A stretch of 64,000 bases of DNA from Fallopia convolvulus (GCA_964016875.1 OZ024721.1:873001-937000); one strand, 5' to 3'; positions 12,960 through 29,857 are shown, numbered from the stretch's first letter. The notes: generated from the sequence alone by a model not told the origin. Translations and numbers: made by a program.

Positions 12960-13330
12960 GAATATAGCTAGATGCCTAGATCTTGGGGCTAGGTCGTTTG
13001 TCGTGTTTTGTGACTTTTAAAGATCATTCATCCTGATGGATGGAACGTCAGTAGTTCTTTTCGCAAACCCAGAGTTAGGTTGATTGTTTTTGCGGGCACT
13101 TTTTATTGCGCTTACTCACCCCGAACCTAAATTCATTTTCAGTTTTTCACTTGTAGTTGTTTTTCCTTCTTACTTGATCTTTTAGCTTGTTTTAATTTGT
13201 CTCTTTCTTTATCAATCTTGACTACCGTCTTGTATAACCTCTCGATTTACCAAACTTATTTGGTTACCACATTCTTACCTTTTAAAAAATATCTTCTTAT
13301 CAAATCCTTTAGGACGTATAAGAAGACACT
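12960..13330 (+). repeat. Dispersed repeat related to a LINE 3' end (copy A)
   Basis: Shares an ordered set of motifs with 35265-35652 and 61330-61570: ATGGAACGTCAG, TTCGCAnACCC, TTACTCACCCCGA and a CTTGTATAACCTCTCGATTTACC-like tail. The three copies lie in the same orientation. It ends near an A-rich stretch (TTTTAAAAAATAT). Noncoding. Confidence 0.5.
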
Positions 13331-13444
13331 TTCAAAAATTAAGGATGATGAATGTAATTTAATAAAAAGAAGAGCTAGTTGGCCAATTAGACAACAGTCT
13401 GCTGTCTGCAGATGAGAGATATTTTCCTGAAATTTCCGTAAACC

Positions 13445-13451
13445 TATAAAA
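13445..13451 (+). promoter_or_regulatory. TATA box and telo-box upstream of the PRMT gene
   Basis: TATAAAA lies 88-94 bp upstream of the PRMT start codon. An AAACCCTAA telo-box-like motif at 13490-13498 follows, as often seen in the 5' regions of plant housekeeping genes. Position and sequence fit a core promoter; this is inference from sequence only. Confidence 0.55.
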
Positions 13452-13538
13452 TCCCGCTTCCGCCATACTGAGCTTCAAAACCCCTTCCAAAACCCTAATT
13501 CTCGCTCAAATCACAGTCAACAGCAGTCAAAGCGAAGA

Positions 13539-18092
<4,554 letters not shown>

Positions 18093-19150
18093 TTTTGCAG
18101 TATTTTTCGCGGTTGGTTTCCTGTTTGTAATCTTCTTATTGGATTGTTGTAAGATAATTTATCCCAAAGGGGAAGAGTTTTGTGGTTTGCTACATTTTGG
18201 TATTAAGCCATTGTGGTTTGTTATTGTTTTTTTGTGTTGAATTAATGTCTTGGCCTTTGATCATATTTTTTTAAAATCTTTTTTCAGAAGCGCAATTTAT
18301 GAATTCTTTGGTAATCATACAAATCACTTGCTACATGGTCGAAATAAATATTTCAGTAGTCAAACATGACCCTCCCCTAAACAAATCAATATGATAGAGC
18401 ACCCTTCCAACCTTCTTGGTTACACCAAAAAAAATTCAATCCAGCCTTCGGGCATCTAGTCAAACGATTAAGCCTCAAGGGTAGTACCCAGAAGTTTCCG
18501 GTTAGATTTTCATAGGCAGTGCCCTCACCAAAACAAAAAAAATTCAAACAAATGTTAAAGAACAAGTCAACAACCATATACTAAACACTTTCACACCACG
18601 AAAAGACATCTTAGAGAGAAAATTCCAACTTTGTGAAGCTCTGGCCAAGAAGGTTGTTCGTTCTTATGGCTGAGGAAGCCGCTCGTCCTCATGCGAAGAA
18701 AGTCGTCAACTTGTTGTCTCCGATTGAATTGAACTGCTACTCTTCAAATACCTTTCATGTCTTTTGGATCATCAATTTTTCAATTGTCGGCTTTGTCCTT
18801 GACTGTGAAACTTGTGAGTAGAATTAATTAAAATCTTGCATATGCAACTCACAATCATGAATATAAATTGTTCACACGATTGTATAGTAATATTCTTTTT
18901 ACCTGAACCTCATGTATATATGTGTGGGAGAAACAATCTTGCTGAAAGCAAAATCGTTTAATTAGGTATATGGTAGATTTTAGATGTAGTATAAAAATAT
19001 ACATTTTTGTGACATTTAAAAAAGAAGTTACGAGGATGTGTATTAAAACAAAGTAAAATATTGGGGTTTAGGGATTTTCTTTACCTTCCGCCCCTCTTCT
19101 TCAATTTCTGATCTACCTTTTTCTGGCTTTCCAATTAAATACAGTGTTTC
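18093..19150. other. PRMT 3' UTR and intergenic spacer
   Basis: Probable 3' UTR up to about 18250, then sequence with no recognisable gene. A short frame at 18633-18821 has no domain and no splice context, so it is not called. Confidence 0.4.
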
Positions 19151-19163
19151 ATTAGTCTTTTAA

Positions 19164-19790
19164 CTAGCGTAGTTTCCCGCGTCATGCGCGAATTTTTAAA
19201 ATTTTACTTGTATTATATGTTATATCAAAATGTATAATTTTACATACTAATTTCAATACATGTTATATAAATAGATTAAAAATGTATATACTAAGTATGA
19301 TATACATTGCCATATATATTAATTTATTCTCTTTAAGTAAAAAAAATATTAATATAATAACTAATATATATGTTTGAACAAATATAAAAATAAAACATTA
19401 AATTAAAAAATATTATTTTTATATAGTAAAAATATAAGTTGAATTAGTTAATTTAGACCTATTTATGATATCTTCTTTGTTATGTGTTTGGTAATATTAT
19501 TATTCATTGAGAATTTTCTGTAACAATTTATTTTGTTGATTTATTATTATTTAAATTAATTTTATAAAAATTATAATAATAATTTCGTTTTATTTATATT
19601 TTTCTCTAAATGAAATTCTTTATAGTAAATTGTGAGGATATATAACATTGATTGAAAAACATAGAATATTATTAAGTTAGTTACAAGTATCATCAATTAA
19701 TGTTCAATGGAATAAATATTGAGATATACATGAATTATTCTTAAAATTTGATTACCTCTTCAAGCAAAAAATCGAGCAAAAAAAAAAAAG
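19164..19790 (-). mobile_element. AT-rich segment with a Helitron-like 3' terminus
   Basis: On the minus strand the segment ends in CGCGCATGACGCGGGAAACTACGCTAG followed by T: a GC-rich potential hairpin just upstream of CTAG, as at Helitron 3' ends (CTRR before T). The rest is about 80 percent A+T without coding sequence. The 5' end was not located. A similar ...GCGGGTAAAACTAG terminus occurs on the plus strand near 58262. Confidence 0.35.
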
Positions 19791-20079
19791 TTTGGTTATA
19801 TTTTGTAATTAAAAATAGATCAAATTGCAAGATTGCAACTGTTATTTTATGAAGTTTGAAAATTAGTTAAGATTTTTTTTCAATAAATCATACAAATTTT
19901 GGATATTGTTATGATTTGAGAGAGAACAAGAGAAGAAGAATAGTGTAGAACTTTTCGTGTCTTATTAGGTCACCCATAGGGGCCTTTATATAGAGAATAC
20001 AAACTAGGGTTTACAATTGTACATCTAAATATAATAATATAATAATATTATAACACTCTCCCTTAGATGTACATTACTA

Positions 20080-20500
20080 ACTGTCTCGTTAAAAACCTTG
20101 TCTGGAAAACCCAATGGGACAAAACAAAGACTAAGGGAAAAATAGTGCAATTATGATTCTCCCTCTCAACTTGAAACATATCCTTCTTGCTAGACTGAAT
20201 TGAGGATCCATCCTGCCTTTGAGTTGAATATTCTAATTTGAGAACGCTTGACAATAAGTACTTTGGTTGATCAATCCATGTTGAATTCTCTTCATAAATC
20301 ATTCTTGACTCCTTTCAACTTGATTGGAAAAAACTCCATTCCTTCACATATCTCGAACTTCAGGCCGAGATTGTCTCATCAGAGACCTTATATGACAAAC
20401 TGCCTCATTAAAAACCTTGCTTGGAAAAACTCAGTGGGATAAAAACTAAGGTCAAGGGAAAAAGAGTATTGTTGTGGAACAATGCTCCCCCTCAGGTAAA
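20080..20500. repeat. Direct repeat pair next to the copia fragment
   Basis: Two similar blocks at about 20080-20165 and 20395-20495 share TTAAAAACCTTG, GGAAAA, AAGGGAAAAA and a CTCCC(C)CTC motif in the same order. They lie just downstream, in copia orientation, of the polymerase remnant and may be leftovers of its 3' noncoding region or LTR. No LTR boundaries (TG...CA with target duplication) could be drawn. Confidence 0.4.
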
Positions 20501-20697
20501 CATACAATCTTTATGCAATAGATTTAAGTCATCATGGACTTTTGTAGAAGAATTGGTGCTTCTGAACCAACAATCTTTATTTTATTTTTAGAGAGGCAAA
20601 TAACACATTATCACATCAGATTGTATTGAACAATGTATACTAATACACCTATTGTACTGAGATATGTTCTTTCAAGGCCTAATATCTCTTTTATTTT

Positions 20698-21440
20698 CTA
20701 ATTAGGGGCAAAAAGGCGATCATTTTCCACACTTATTGATCTTACTTCCATTGATGTACTTAATGTGTGCGCTTTAACCAAAGTCAATGGATCTTTTATC
20801 CCATTCTTTATATGATCGAACTTCAGGTCGAGACAATACTTGGTAATTTCTAAGTCCATTTCAAATTCTGTTTTCAAATAATTAGCTGCTACTCGGATCT
20901 CTTCTGGAGTCCCATTAATATTCAAATCATCAACATAAACAATTATGATTACATATCCCGACTTTGTTCTTTTTATGAACACACAAGGACTTATTTGATC
21001 GCTAACAAATCCTTGCCTTTGTAGATATTTGCTAAGGCGATTATACCACATTCTCCCTGATTGTTTCAATCCATATAGCGATCTTCTAAGCTTAATGGAA
21101 TACATGTGACGTGGTTTTGACTCAAATGCTTCAGGCATTCTCAATCCTTCTAGGATTTTCACGTATATGTCAATATCTAATGACTCATATAGGTATGTTG
21201 TTATCACATCCATGAGTTGTATTTTTTCAGACGTTCAACAACGGCTAAAACAACAAGGAACTTGGGTGTCGTTTCATCCACTACTGGTGAATACGTTTCC
21301 ATGTAATACACTCCAGGTTTTTGCGAGAACCCTTGTGCAACCAATTATAACAGACTGGCTTTGCACTTTCTGGTGTTGGAACTACATGCCCAAAAATACC
21401 TAGTTTGCTTAACGAATCCAATTCTGCTTTTCAGCTTTCT
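20698..21440 (-). mobile_element. Decayed Ty1/copia polymerase (reverse transcriptase) fragment
   Basis: The minus strand encodes a copia reverse-transcriptase core, including MDVITTYLYESLD, RRSLYGLKQSGRMWYNRL and the catalytic YVDDLNI motif, in an open frame over 20698-21213. Upstream in the same orientation, but in shifted frames, are LVAQGFSQKPGVYYMETYSP and LDSLSKLGIFGHVVPTPE, which match the conserved start of the copia polymerase. RNase H, integrase and gag are absent or unrecognisable, and no LTRs were found. The copy is a degenerate, non-autonomous remnant. Confidence 0.85.
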
Positions 21441-23098
21441 CAACCATTTCGATGTCGACATTCCTCCATTGTTTGGAGATTATTGTCATCTTTTCCAATG
21501 ACTTTTCCGAAAACTGAATAAGCAAAGATATCTTCCCGATACCCTATACTAATACTTACATAATTAATCGACTATTTCCTCTTTCGGGGATTGGTATCTT
21601 TAGAGCCTAATACTCTTACATGCTTCCGACATGCTAAGTGTGTTGGAGTTACTTCTGGAAACTCCAAATGACTGGTGTATTCTCAACTAGTATTTATGTC
21701 TTAGTCACTAAACTTCTGGTTTAGTTATACAATATGCTAAACTTTTGATTTTAGCTTTCTTTGGATAACAAATTGCATCCCATGCAATATCTTAACTTGT
21801 AGTCTCACTTTATTCTCCCCCTAAAGTTGGGATTTTCACCTCGCCAAAGTGTTAATCTTAATGTTCGTATCGATTATTTTGCTAACCCGAACACCTCTAT
21901 ATAACATTGTTAAGTCGTATGGCTCCATGCCTAATTTTCGCGACTTTAAGGATCATGATCTATGTCTGCTCCTTCTTAGAGGAGGGACGTGTGCACCCTA
22001 GCTAGGTGTCGGAATTTCATTCATTAAGTGGAATTCGGCCCTTTCATGGCCCCCACACTCTTAAAAATTCATTAACGTAAGTGAAAGGTTTATCCCGACA
22101 TAAAGATAAGTGCCAATGCACATTAAAATAAATTAAAACCGGGCCGGAATAGTACAACTTGGAAGACCGACCCAACTCTCGGTTCTTTGACGATCGTCCT
22201 TCCAATCTAGATGCTTATTTGGGCTTGTCAAGGTGGGCTTGGTACTTATGCGCCTTCGGGGCACCTCCCCGATCTGGAGCACCGAATAAGACGAGGTTGG
22301 TTGAGGTCTGACAAGGGCGCGAGAGGTTTTCGAAACTTTTGTGTATTAATAATGTTCCCAACATACTTTCTATTCTAAGAAGTTCTACAATCTCGTAGTT
22401 CTTCCTTTCGGTTTAAGAGTCATCTCATCTCGAGATTTACTCGTTTCCGTCCTTAAAGGTCCACATAAATTTTATCAGTTTCAAGTACATCTCTTCTATT
22501 TATCTCCTTGATGAAATAATAAAATTACCAAACTACCCTTGAGAATTTCCATTCTCACTTGCTTAGTCTCCTTAGACTAATTCCACTATTTCCGCATTTT
22601 GTCTGGTATTTCTCGCCCTTTGCGACAAATGCCAAATACTAGAAAGTTCACACCGAAGTTTTGAAGACAAAGTCTAGAAGGTTCAAGAAGAGTTATGCAA
22701 GGATAGAAGGTCAAGGGAAGACCACGTTGAAGGAAGGAAGGAATTTTCATAGAGCAAAGCATTTAGAAGAAGGTGCACCAACTCTTCCATTTATAAGCCA
22801 AGCAAATCATCATCATATGAGTTGTCTTGGGGAAAAATACTTGTATTTCTAAATACAGTTTTTCAACCCTTTTAATATGGACTTTATTTTCCACTGCTAC
22901 ATTCTTTGTAAAACAACTACCATTATAATGAACGAATGTTCTTATTAATAAATAAAAGTTCCGTTTTTAGTTCATTGTCCTTTAATTATGATTAATTAAA
23001 TTATTTAAAGTCTTGGGTGACTTTGGACGTTAAAATCCGAGGTCACTAGCGGTAATACCCATCGTTGCAAAATAAAGGTGTTACAATCTGGTGCACAT
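21441..23098. other. Repeat-derived sequence, unclassified
   Basis: No gene recognised. The block 22000-22340 is less AT-rich than its surroundings (for example CTTCGGGGCACCTCCCCGAT near 22254) and is probably transposon-derived, but I cannot assign it to a family. A 63-residue frame at 22661-22852 has no recognisable domain. Confidence 0.35.
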
Positions 23099-24065
23099 GC
23101 TTGATCGTTGTTTAAACTCAACCTAAAATGGTCGATCTCCACATTTAAACAATGTCCAATCGTTATCTTCCCATCGTCCCCCTCCAACTCACACCACGAA
23201 AAGTAAAAAAATAATCCATCCATGCATCGAGATAAATCATAGGGTAGTTAGAAAACTTGGTAGAGCTGAAGATCGATCTTGAACTTTTGCCTGATCCTGA
23301 AGAAGAACCATCAGAGTCAAAACGTGGTGTTCTCAACAAATGTGGTGCTCTGGAAAAATGTGGCGAATGTGGCCATGAGACTGGAGAATGCAAGGTTATA
23401 TGCAGTTGGTTTCACAAAGATAAGGTTATCTGATGCACATGCTTGATCGTTGTCTAAACTCAACCTAAAATGGTTGCTCTCCACATTTAAACAATGTCCA
23501 ATCTTTCTCCTCACATAAGCCCCCTCCAACTCACGCCACGGTAAGTCAAAAAACAATCCATCCAAGCGTCAAGATAAATCATCGGGTAGTTAGAAAACTT
23601 GGTAGAGTCGATGATCGATCTTGAACTATTGCCGGATCTTGAAGAAGAACCACCGGAGTCAAAACGTGGCATTCTCAACAAATGTGGTGCTCCGGAAAAA
23701 TGTGGCGAATGTGGCATTTCGACGAACGCGGTGAATATGGCATCGGTGAGCAAGGTCCTCTACGCCAGGCCATGTGACTGGAGAATGCAAGGCTATATGC
23801 AACTGGTTTCACAAAGATAAGGTTATCTGGTGGACATGCTTGATCGTTGTCTAAACTCAACCTAAAATGGTTGCTCTCCACATTTAAACAATGTCCAATC
23901 TTTCTCTTCCCATAAGCCCCCTCCAACTCACTCCACAAAAAGTAAAAAAACAATCCATCCAAGCGTCGAGATAAATCATGGGGTAGTTAGAAAACTTGGT
24001 AGAGCCGATGATCAATCTTGAACTGTTGCTTGATCCGGAAGACGAACCACCGGAGTCAAGCATGC
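23099..24065. repeat. Tandem triplication, units of 342 and 397 bp plus a partial third
   Basis: Copies start at GCTTGATCGTTGT around 23099, 23441 and 23838. Shared landmarks are CAACCTAAAATGGT, CACATTTAAACAATGTCC, AATCCATCCA and ACTTGGTAGAG. The second unit is longer by about 55 bp (near 23716-23770), and the third stops at about 24065. Plus-strand frames contain NKCGAPEKCGECG-like Cys-rich stretches and minus-strand frames contain GHCLNVE, but none continues through a whole unit. I cannot decide whether this derives from duplicated exons or from a mobile element. Confidence 0.7.
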
Positions 24066-24442
24066 ACAAGATTAAGTTTGAAACATGTCTACTAAAAAAA
24101 TTCTAAAGGGAGGGTAAGATAGTAAACAAGTCGAAGTTCTATATACGCCTACTTATTTATCAACAACATCTAGACATCTAGATCTTGGAAATCTTCAAGG
24201 AAATCAACGACCTAGAAAATAAAATAACAATAACTATCAATATTATAATCAAACATTGCGAAGCAACACAACAATAATGCTAGTAATGAGAACCTATTCT
24301 TCATCAGGTTAGTGCATCTCAGATGCAATCTGTCCTAATTTCAATTGTAAAGCAGTCTATCTTAGGCCTTCTTCTACCCTAATTTGGACAACTCTAAATT
24401 GAATAGTTGGGGATTGTTGCAAGGAAGAGCACATGCATTTCG

Positions 24443-25010
24443 TTAAAGCGTTTGTTGACTATAGATATATTTATAAGAAAATAATAGCAATCCACATTCA
24501 TAGCACTTACGGGCTTTTGGCGACCCATGGAACTCGTGACCACATTCGTAGCATTCAAATTTGTAATTCAAATCAGCACTGCTCTGGGAATAGACATCCC
24601 GCTCTAAGGCTTCAACTCTCCTGCACCTCTTACAAGCAATTTTCTTCGCTTCAAGCTCATTGAAAAAGCTCTCAACAGACCGTGCAGATGCCACATCCTC
24701 CACGCGAACCCATTTATCGATGAGCAGCTTCATTAGCTTGGAGATTCATAAGCAATAGTGTTGATATCCCGCATCATTTGAACATAATCCCTCTTCACTG
24801 ATTTATTTTCATGGACAACCTCCTCCAGACGCATAGCGGACCGTAGTAACTCTCGAAGGGGTGGAACTTTAGCCCAGAATTTTCCGGGTGGATGATTTCT
24901 CGAGCATCCTTGAAGATGGCCTTCAGTTGATTACGCACTTCTCTCGAGTCAAAGGCTCGCCCAGAGGATCCTTTCCCAAGGGGTGGTTGTTGTCGACATC
25001 CATATCCGCA
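24443..25010 (-). pseudogene. Remnant of an unidentified Cys-rich protein gene
   Basis: A 96-codon frame (24733-24443) contains CKRC, CYECGHEF and CYECG, resembling a zinc ribbon with CxxC pairs. It begins just downstream of another coding-like stretch on the same strand (about 24740-25010) that includes AFDSREVRNQLKAIFKDARE and RLEEVVHENKSVKRDYVQMM. The upstream stretch changes frame near 24865 and ends in a stop before the ATG of the Cys-rich frame, so no single intact protein can be read. I do not recognise the family. It could be a gene fragment carried by a transposon. Confidence 0.45.
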
Positions 25011-25990
25011 TAGAGGAGAGACAAAAGCGAGATCTACTCAATGACTAAGGCGAATGCATTCTTCAAGGGCTAGCAATTTGAAACTGAGTTCCTAGATCTG
25101 TTCTTCCGAGACACGAAGAGCACAAATGATGTCGACCTCGTGGCATTTAATGGATAAAGTGATCATAATCTGATCTAATAAGAGCTTGGATCATGATTCT
25201 TCTCGAATTTGAGGTGATTGGGTATGAGCAGGGATTCAGATGTGTGGCTGAGATCTAGTCGGTGAAGACTAGGAATGGACCCAAGAGGTGAGGGCCGAGG
25301 AGCGGCTAAGAATGAAGAAGAATGAGAAGGGTGTGTTTCTTTTCGAAAACTTATATTAAACGTGCATTTTCAAATAGTATAATCCATATTGAGTAGATAT
25401 TGTCACTATTGTAACAAGAATGATAAAATAAAAAAAGACACATAGATTTAACGTGGTTTACTAACAATGAGTTAGCTACAACCAAGAGAAAAGAAACAAA
25501 ATTATTATTATGGAGGTTGAAAACTGATAATAATTAGAGATATTTTAGGAGTATATATATAGAATCTAAAGCCCTAATTTGGATTATGGCCCAAATAGAT
25601 CACGATAGGTTGCCCATCTCGGGACCCCCTTAGCAAGGTCAGCCCCTTGTGACCCCTGGTGAGTCGGGGGCTTCATCCCCAACCCATTCGGATACTGGTC
25701 AACAATAGATTAAAGACACATTAACAAAATTAGGACATGTGGCATGATACATAGTATTGTTTTTTGGGTAATGCATATGTTGCATCAATATCAATGGATT
25801 CCCATATGTACAAGACCGGTCAAGTTGATTTACATTTTATTAAGATACACCATAAGTAGTTGTACTTGGGTGGTTGTTCAAAAGTCAACACAAATTTGAA
25901 AGAAAATTCACTTAAGATTTGAATAAAAGCATCATTAGAACAACAACAACAACAACAACAACAACAATAAATTGAATCATTTACAAAGTA
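25011..25990. other. Intergenic, no gene seen
   Basis: The first 300 bp may be further decayed sequence of the Cys-rich gene remnant. Around 25600-25690 there is a GC-richer patch (GGGACCCCCTTAGCAAGG) of unknown origin. A (CAA)n microsatellite lies near the end. Confidence 0.35.
25939..25967. repeat. (CAA)n microsatellite
   Basis: About ten CAA units in an AT-rich context, just outside the poly-T end of the LINE fragment. Confidence 0.9.
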
Positions 25991-25991
25991 T

Positions 25992-28320
25992 CTTTTTTTT
26001 AGCGAAAAAACCAAACTACTATTAATGATTGTCAACAGATACAAGCCTTTCAAAAACATCGGGAAAACAAGATAAATCGTCACTAATAACAATGCTACTA
26101 GGATTAAACCTTGCCAACCAGTGGGCCACTTTGTTACCCTCCCTCCTAAGTCCTAACATGGCTCTAAGTTGGAGCCTCCAACGACATGACTCGAATTCCC
26201 TCTAGGCTGCCCAAATCTTCTCCAGCATTGCTCCATAATGACCTCTCCATTCTACTTGTTTTGACATCTTGCTGATGAGAGCTAGACAATCCGATTCAGC
26301 AACTAGGTGATAAACACCTGCATCAAGACTAGATTGGAGTGCCCACCATAACGCCCAAACTTCTACAAATACCACAACATGCGTATTGGAGAGGCGGGAC
26401 GCCCCTGCCAGCAGGACATTCCTCATCACATCCCTTAGAATGAATCTCATTCCGCACTTGTCACCTGATGCCACTACAACATCATAATTCACTTTGAAGA
26501 ACCCCTCAGCTGGTCGATTTCACCTAGCGTCCCTAGTTGTCGACGGTGAAGAAGTGGAAGTCCTTCTACAACTCTCGAAGAAATCAGCATGGCAAACCCG
26601 TACTTCATGTGCAAACTCAATCGGCTCGGAACAACATCCCTCGGAAATTCTTTTGTCCCTACAATGCTAGATAGTCCACAAAGCAATCGACCAAACTTCA
26701 ATATACAATTCAGACCCAATAGCTTTAATGTCTGCAAAACTTTGAAAGACTGAGTGAGATCCCTTAGACCATCAAGCAAGTTCTGGAAGACTACACCAAT
26801 ATCGTCATGCTTCAATGACACCCAAAGAGAATGTGTAACCCGATTTCACCCTTTCCACATACCGCGCAATAATCATCAGAAGTAATTTTCCTTCGAAATA
26901 AATTCGCCTTCATATGAAGGATGTTTCTGCAGGCTCTCCATAAAAAAGATTTAATCTCCATAACACAATATTTAATCATTGGCCAAATGTTAACCTTCCG
27001 CACTCCCTTCCAAATCCCACGAGAAGACGAACCTGTCGAAGAACTGGACCCAAAACAGCTATCCAACTCCTTTTCAAGCAACATGTGATAGCAAGAAGGG
27101 ACAGAAAATAACCCATCCTATGTATGAAACCAAACTAGTTCATCTGAGCATCCCGAGTCCACAAGTTCTAATTTCAGTATGAATTTAACATCACATGGTG
27201 CAAATATCTCCTGTACAAGATGTTCTCGCCAAGAGACTCGATCCTAGTTGATTTAATCAATAACTGTAAGATTAGGCCTAGTGTCATCGTGAAATTCAAC
27301 TAGCCTAAAGTAGTGAGGCCACGACAACCACTTGTCCTTTCAAGCATAAATCGAGCTTCCATTCTCAACACACCAAAGGATCCCTTTTTCCAATGCCTCC
27401 CTTCCCTTCATTATACTTCTCCATGTGAAACTAGGTCGATACCCTAGAGTTGCCTCCATAAAGCTACAATGTGGGACATAATGTGCCTTCAACATTTGTC
27501 CTAACAAAGAGTCCGGTTTCACAATAAGTCTCCAACCCTGTCTTCCTAACAAAGCTAGGTTGAAGTTTTTCATATCTCGGAAAACCAACCCTCCTTTATC
27601 TTTTGATAGACACATTTGTTTCCATTGCAACCAATGAGTTTTCCTCTTTCCCATAACATTACCCCAAAAGAATTTACACACCAATTGTTTAATCTCATTG
27701 CATAACTCCATTGGTAACTCAAAGAAGGACATATTGTATGTAGGAATAGCTTGAACAACAAACTTTATAAGAACTTCTTTCCCCGCCCTAGACAATGTTT
27801 TTTTCCTTCCACCTACCAAGCTTCTTTAGAACACTTTCCTTAACTTGACCAAAAATAACCTTTTTGATCGACCCACCAATGTAGGAAGTCCCAAGTATCT
27901 CTCATGCTTATCCACTTCTCTAATATTCAAAATCCCTTGAATGGCCTCCCCGACCCTGCCGTCTTTCTCCATCAACATTTTTACTAAAAGGCAGTTTTGA
28001 TTTTGCGAATTTTACCTGTTGACCCGACACCGCTCCATACTCATGGAGAATTTTTACTATTTCTGAGCTTTGTTGACATGTTGCCCTTGCAAAAAGAACA
28101 CAATCATCTGCAAAAAATAGATGAGAGATAGAAGGCGCACCCCTCGCAATCCTTACTCCCTAAAGCCGTCCTTGACACTCACTTCGACGTATCATTCCTT
28201 ATAAGCCTTCCGCACAAAGTAGAAACAAATATGACATTTTTAGAGTATCTATTCATACCAATAACTGGACTAGTATATAACTCAGCGGATTACTCCTCCT
28301 ATTGCAATTGGTTTTAGGAT
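25992..28320 (-). mobile_element. 5'-truncated L1-type LINE, degenerate
   Basis: On the minus strand, from high to low coordinates, are: the reverse-transcriptase catalytic motif FADDCVLFAR (about 28100); the L1 C-terminal block with LSRAGKEVLIKFVVQAIPTY, GGLVFRDMKNFNLALLGRQG and SFTWRSIMKGREAL (27819-27340); a zf-RVT domain with CAVCGKGEIGLHILFGCH (27084-26812); and an RNase H-like block with FVEVWALWWALQ and AESDCLALI (26492-26202). The frame is broken between these blocks and the endonuclease and ORF1 are missing. A run of eight T at 25992-25999 is the likely poly(A) tail. Matching target duplications were not found, so the outer limit is approximate. Confidence 0.85.
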
Positions 28321-28562
28321 GGAACCCCACTAGGCTAATATAGATAGTGTGATGCACTATAAGACCACCCACAAATAGAGTTTTATAGTAAGTTTAATAT
28401 GTAATAAAATACTAACAAATTTTATGGTATAATACTTTTTGATATAAAATCCAAGAGAAGAATAATATGAAAGTTTAAGATTTGCACCATAAAATATTAA
28501 ATGTAGGATGAGTTTCATACAAAAACACACTCTTGAATGAGTTTCATATAAAAAGGTATAAA

Positions 28563-28563
<1 letters not shown>

Positions 28564-28619
<56 letters not shown>
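28564..28619. repeat. (TTA)n microsatellite
   Basis: About 18 uninterrupted TTA/ATT units. Confidence 0.95.
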
Positions 28620-28661
28620 AAATTGTATGAAACTCTGTTTCGTGTCTTATTGTGTTACTTT

Positions 28662-28827
28662 TAGGGTTGAGCACCTGAGATGATTTTGGAAAAGTTTTAA
28701 CCGAATTGAAATTTGGCAAAATTTTAAACTGAAAATCGAACCAAATAGTAACAATTTCGGTTCGTTTCAATTTGGCACGGTCGGCTCGACTTACATATTC
28801 GGTTCAAACAATCTATGCTCAACCTTA
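28662..28827. mobile_element. hAT-type MITE, 166 bp
   Basis: Ends TAGGGTTGAGCA and the reverse complement of TAAGGTTGAGCA. The flanking 8-mers GTTACTTT (28654-28661) and GTTACTCT (28828-28835) match at 7 of 8 positions, as expected for a hAT target duplication. The interior contains TTCGGTT-type subterminal motifs and no coding sequence. Confidence 0.75.
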
Positions 28828-29308
28828 GTTACTCTTCCTTTGACAACTTAAACTTAAGGAATGAGTTTATTTTCTCAATTAAGGAATGTACTTGTTCATC
28901 TAAACTTGAATTTTTACTCACTACTTGTCACATGATGCTTGGCAAGAATGAGAAATTGGCTTTTACATTGACCTTAAATATGATCTACTTTATTTTATAT
29001 TTGGTGATCTAGTGATAAGAGGTATGAAAAATATTGAAAAGTTCATATTTAATTATGTTCTCGCCCTTTGCTTGGATACAAAAATAAAGTCTTACTTTAA
29101 GTTGGTTTACTTAATTAATGATCCTTATCAATTCAATTATGATCCTCTTATTTGCCATCGAAGTGGTGGGTGATAGGTTGAACACACGAACAAAATAAAT
29201 AAAACTGCATTAAGTGAACGATAAAGGAGAAAAATAACCCTTCACTTGGGTGAAAAAAATCAAATCTTACTTCAAAGTTCAAACTAATTTATTTGAGTAA
29301 TGATCCTT
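28828..29308. other. Intergenic, no gene seen
   Basis: AT-rich spacer without recognised features; a 65-residue frame at 28815-29012 has no domain and overlaps the MITE end. Confidence 0.4.
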
Positions 29309-29674
29309 TTTTTTAAAAAAGGAAAGATTTCGATTGACCAATCATGCTTGATGCAACCGAGAGATCAGAAACCCGACGACCGGACAAGCTGACAAATGGC
29401 GAAACTGATAACGGACCAACAAAACTGGAAGGAGACTCCACACCATAACACACCCGCTCAAAAACGGGTTGACAAACCTGCTAAAATGTACTCCACTCAC
29501 GAAAGAGTACGAGCGGCAGGGCCAAAGGGCCGATACCTGCAAAAACACCACAAGCAAGCAAAGCCCAAGCTTTGGGTCGGGCCCAAGAAAACCTCAAAAA
29601 TAAACCACAAGAAAGGCCCAGACACAACCCAAACAAGGCCCAAAAGCCTAAGCCCACACACCAAGTGAACCAGC
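29309..29674 (-). mobile_element. Retroposon with 17-bp target duplication, probably a truncated LINE
   Basis: Flanked by TTTGAGTAATGATCCTT (29292-29308) and TTTGAGCAATGATCCTT (29675-29691), a 17-bp duplication with one mismatch. The insert starts with poly-T on the plus strand, i.e. a poly(A) tail in minus orientation. Just inside it carries a CTCTCGGTTGCATC tail motif related to other LINE-end repeats in this window. The 90-residue plus-strand frame inside it is antisense and not a gene. Confidence 0.75.
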
Positions 29675-29857
29675 TTTGAGCAATGATCCTTGTTAGTTTA
29701 GATTAGAAACTTACAAGTACATTATTATTTGCCAAAAAATGTTAAGGGCGGGTGCAAAATCAAACTCAAAATAAATAAAATGAAAAACTGCTCCAAGTAA
29801 CCATAAACCCTACAAACCTCTGGAAGGAGTGAACAACAGAGAAGGAGAAAACTAACA

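Noticed and set aside
29396..29668. 90-codon plus-strand frame
   Set aside because: Lies inside a minus-strand retroposon with a 17-bp target duplication, so it is antisense repeat sequence.
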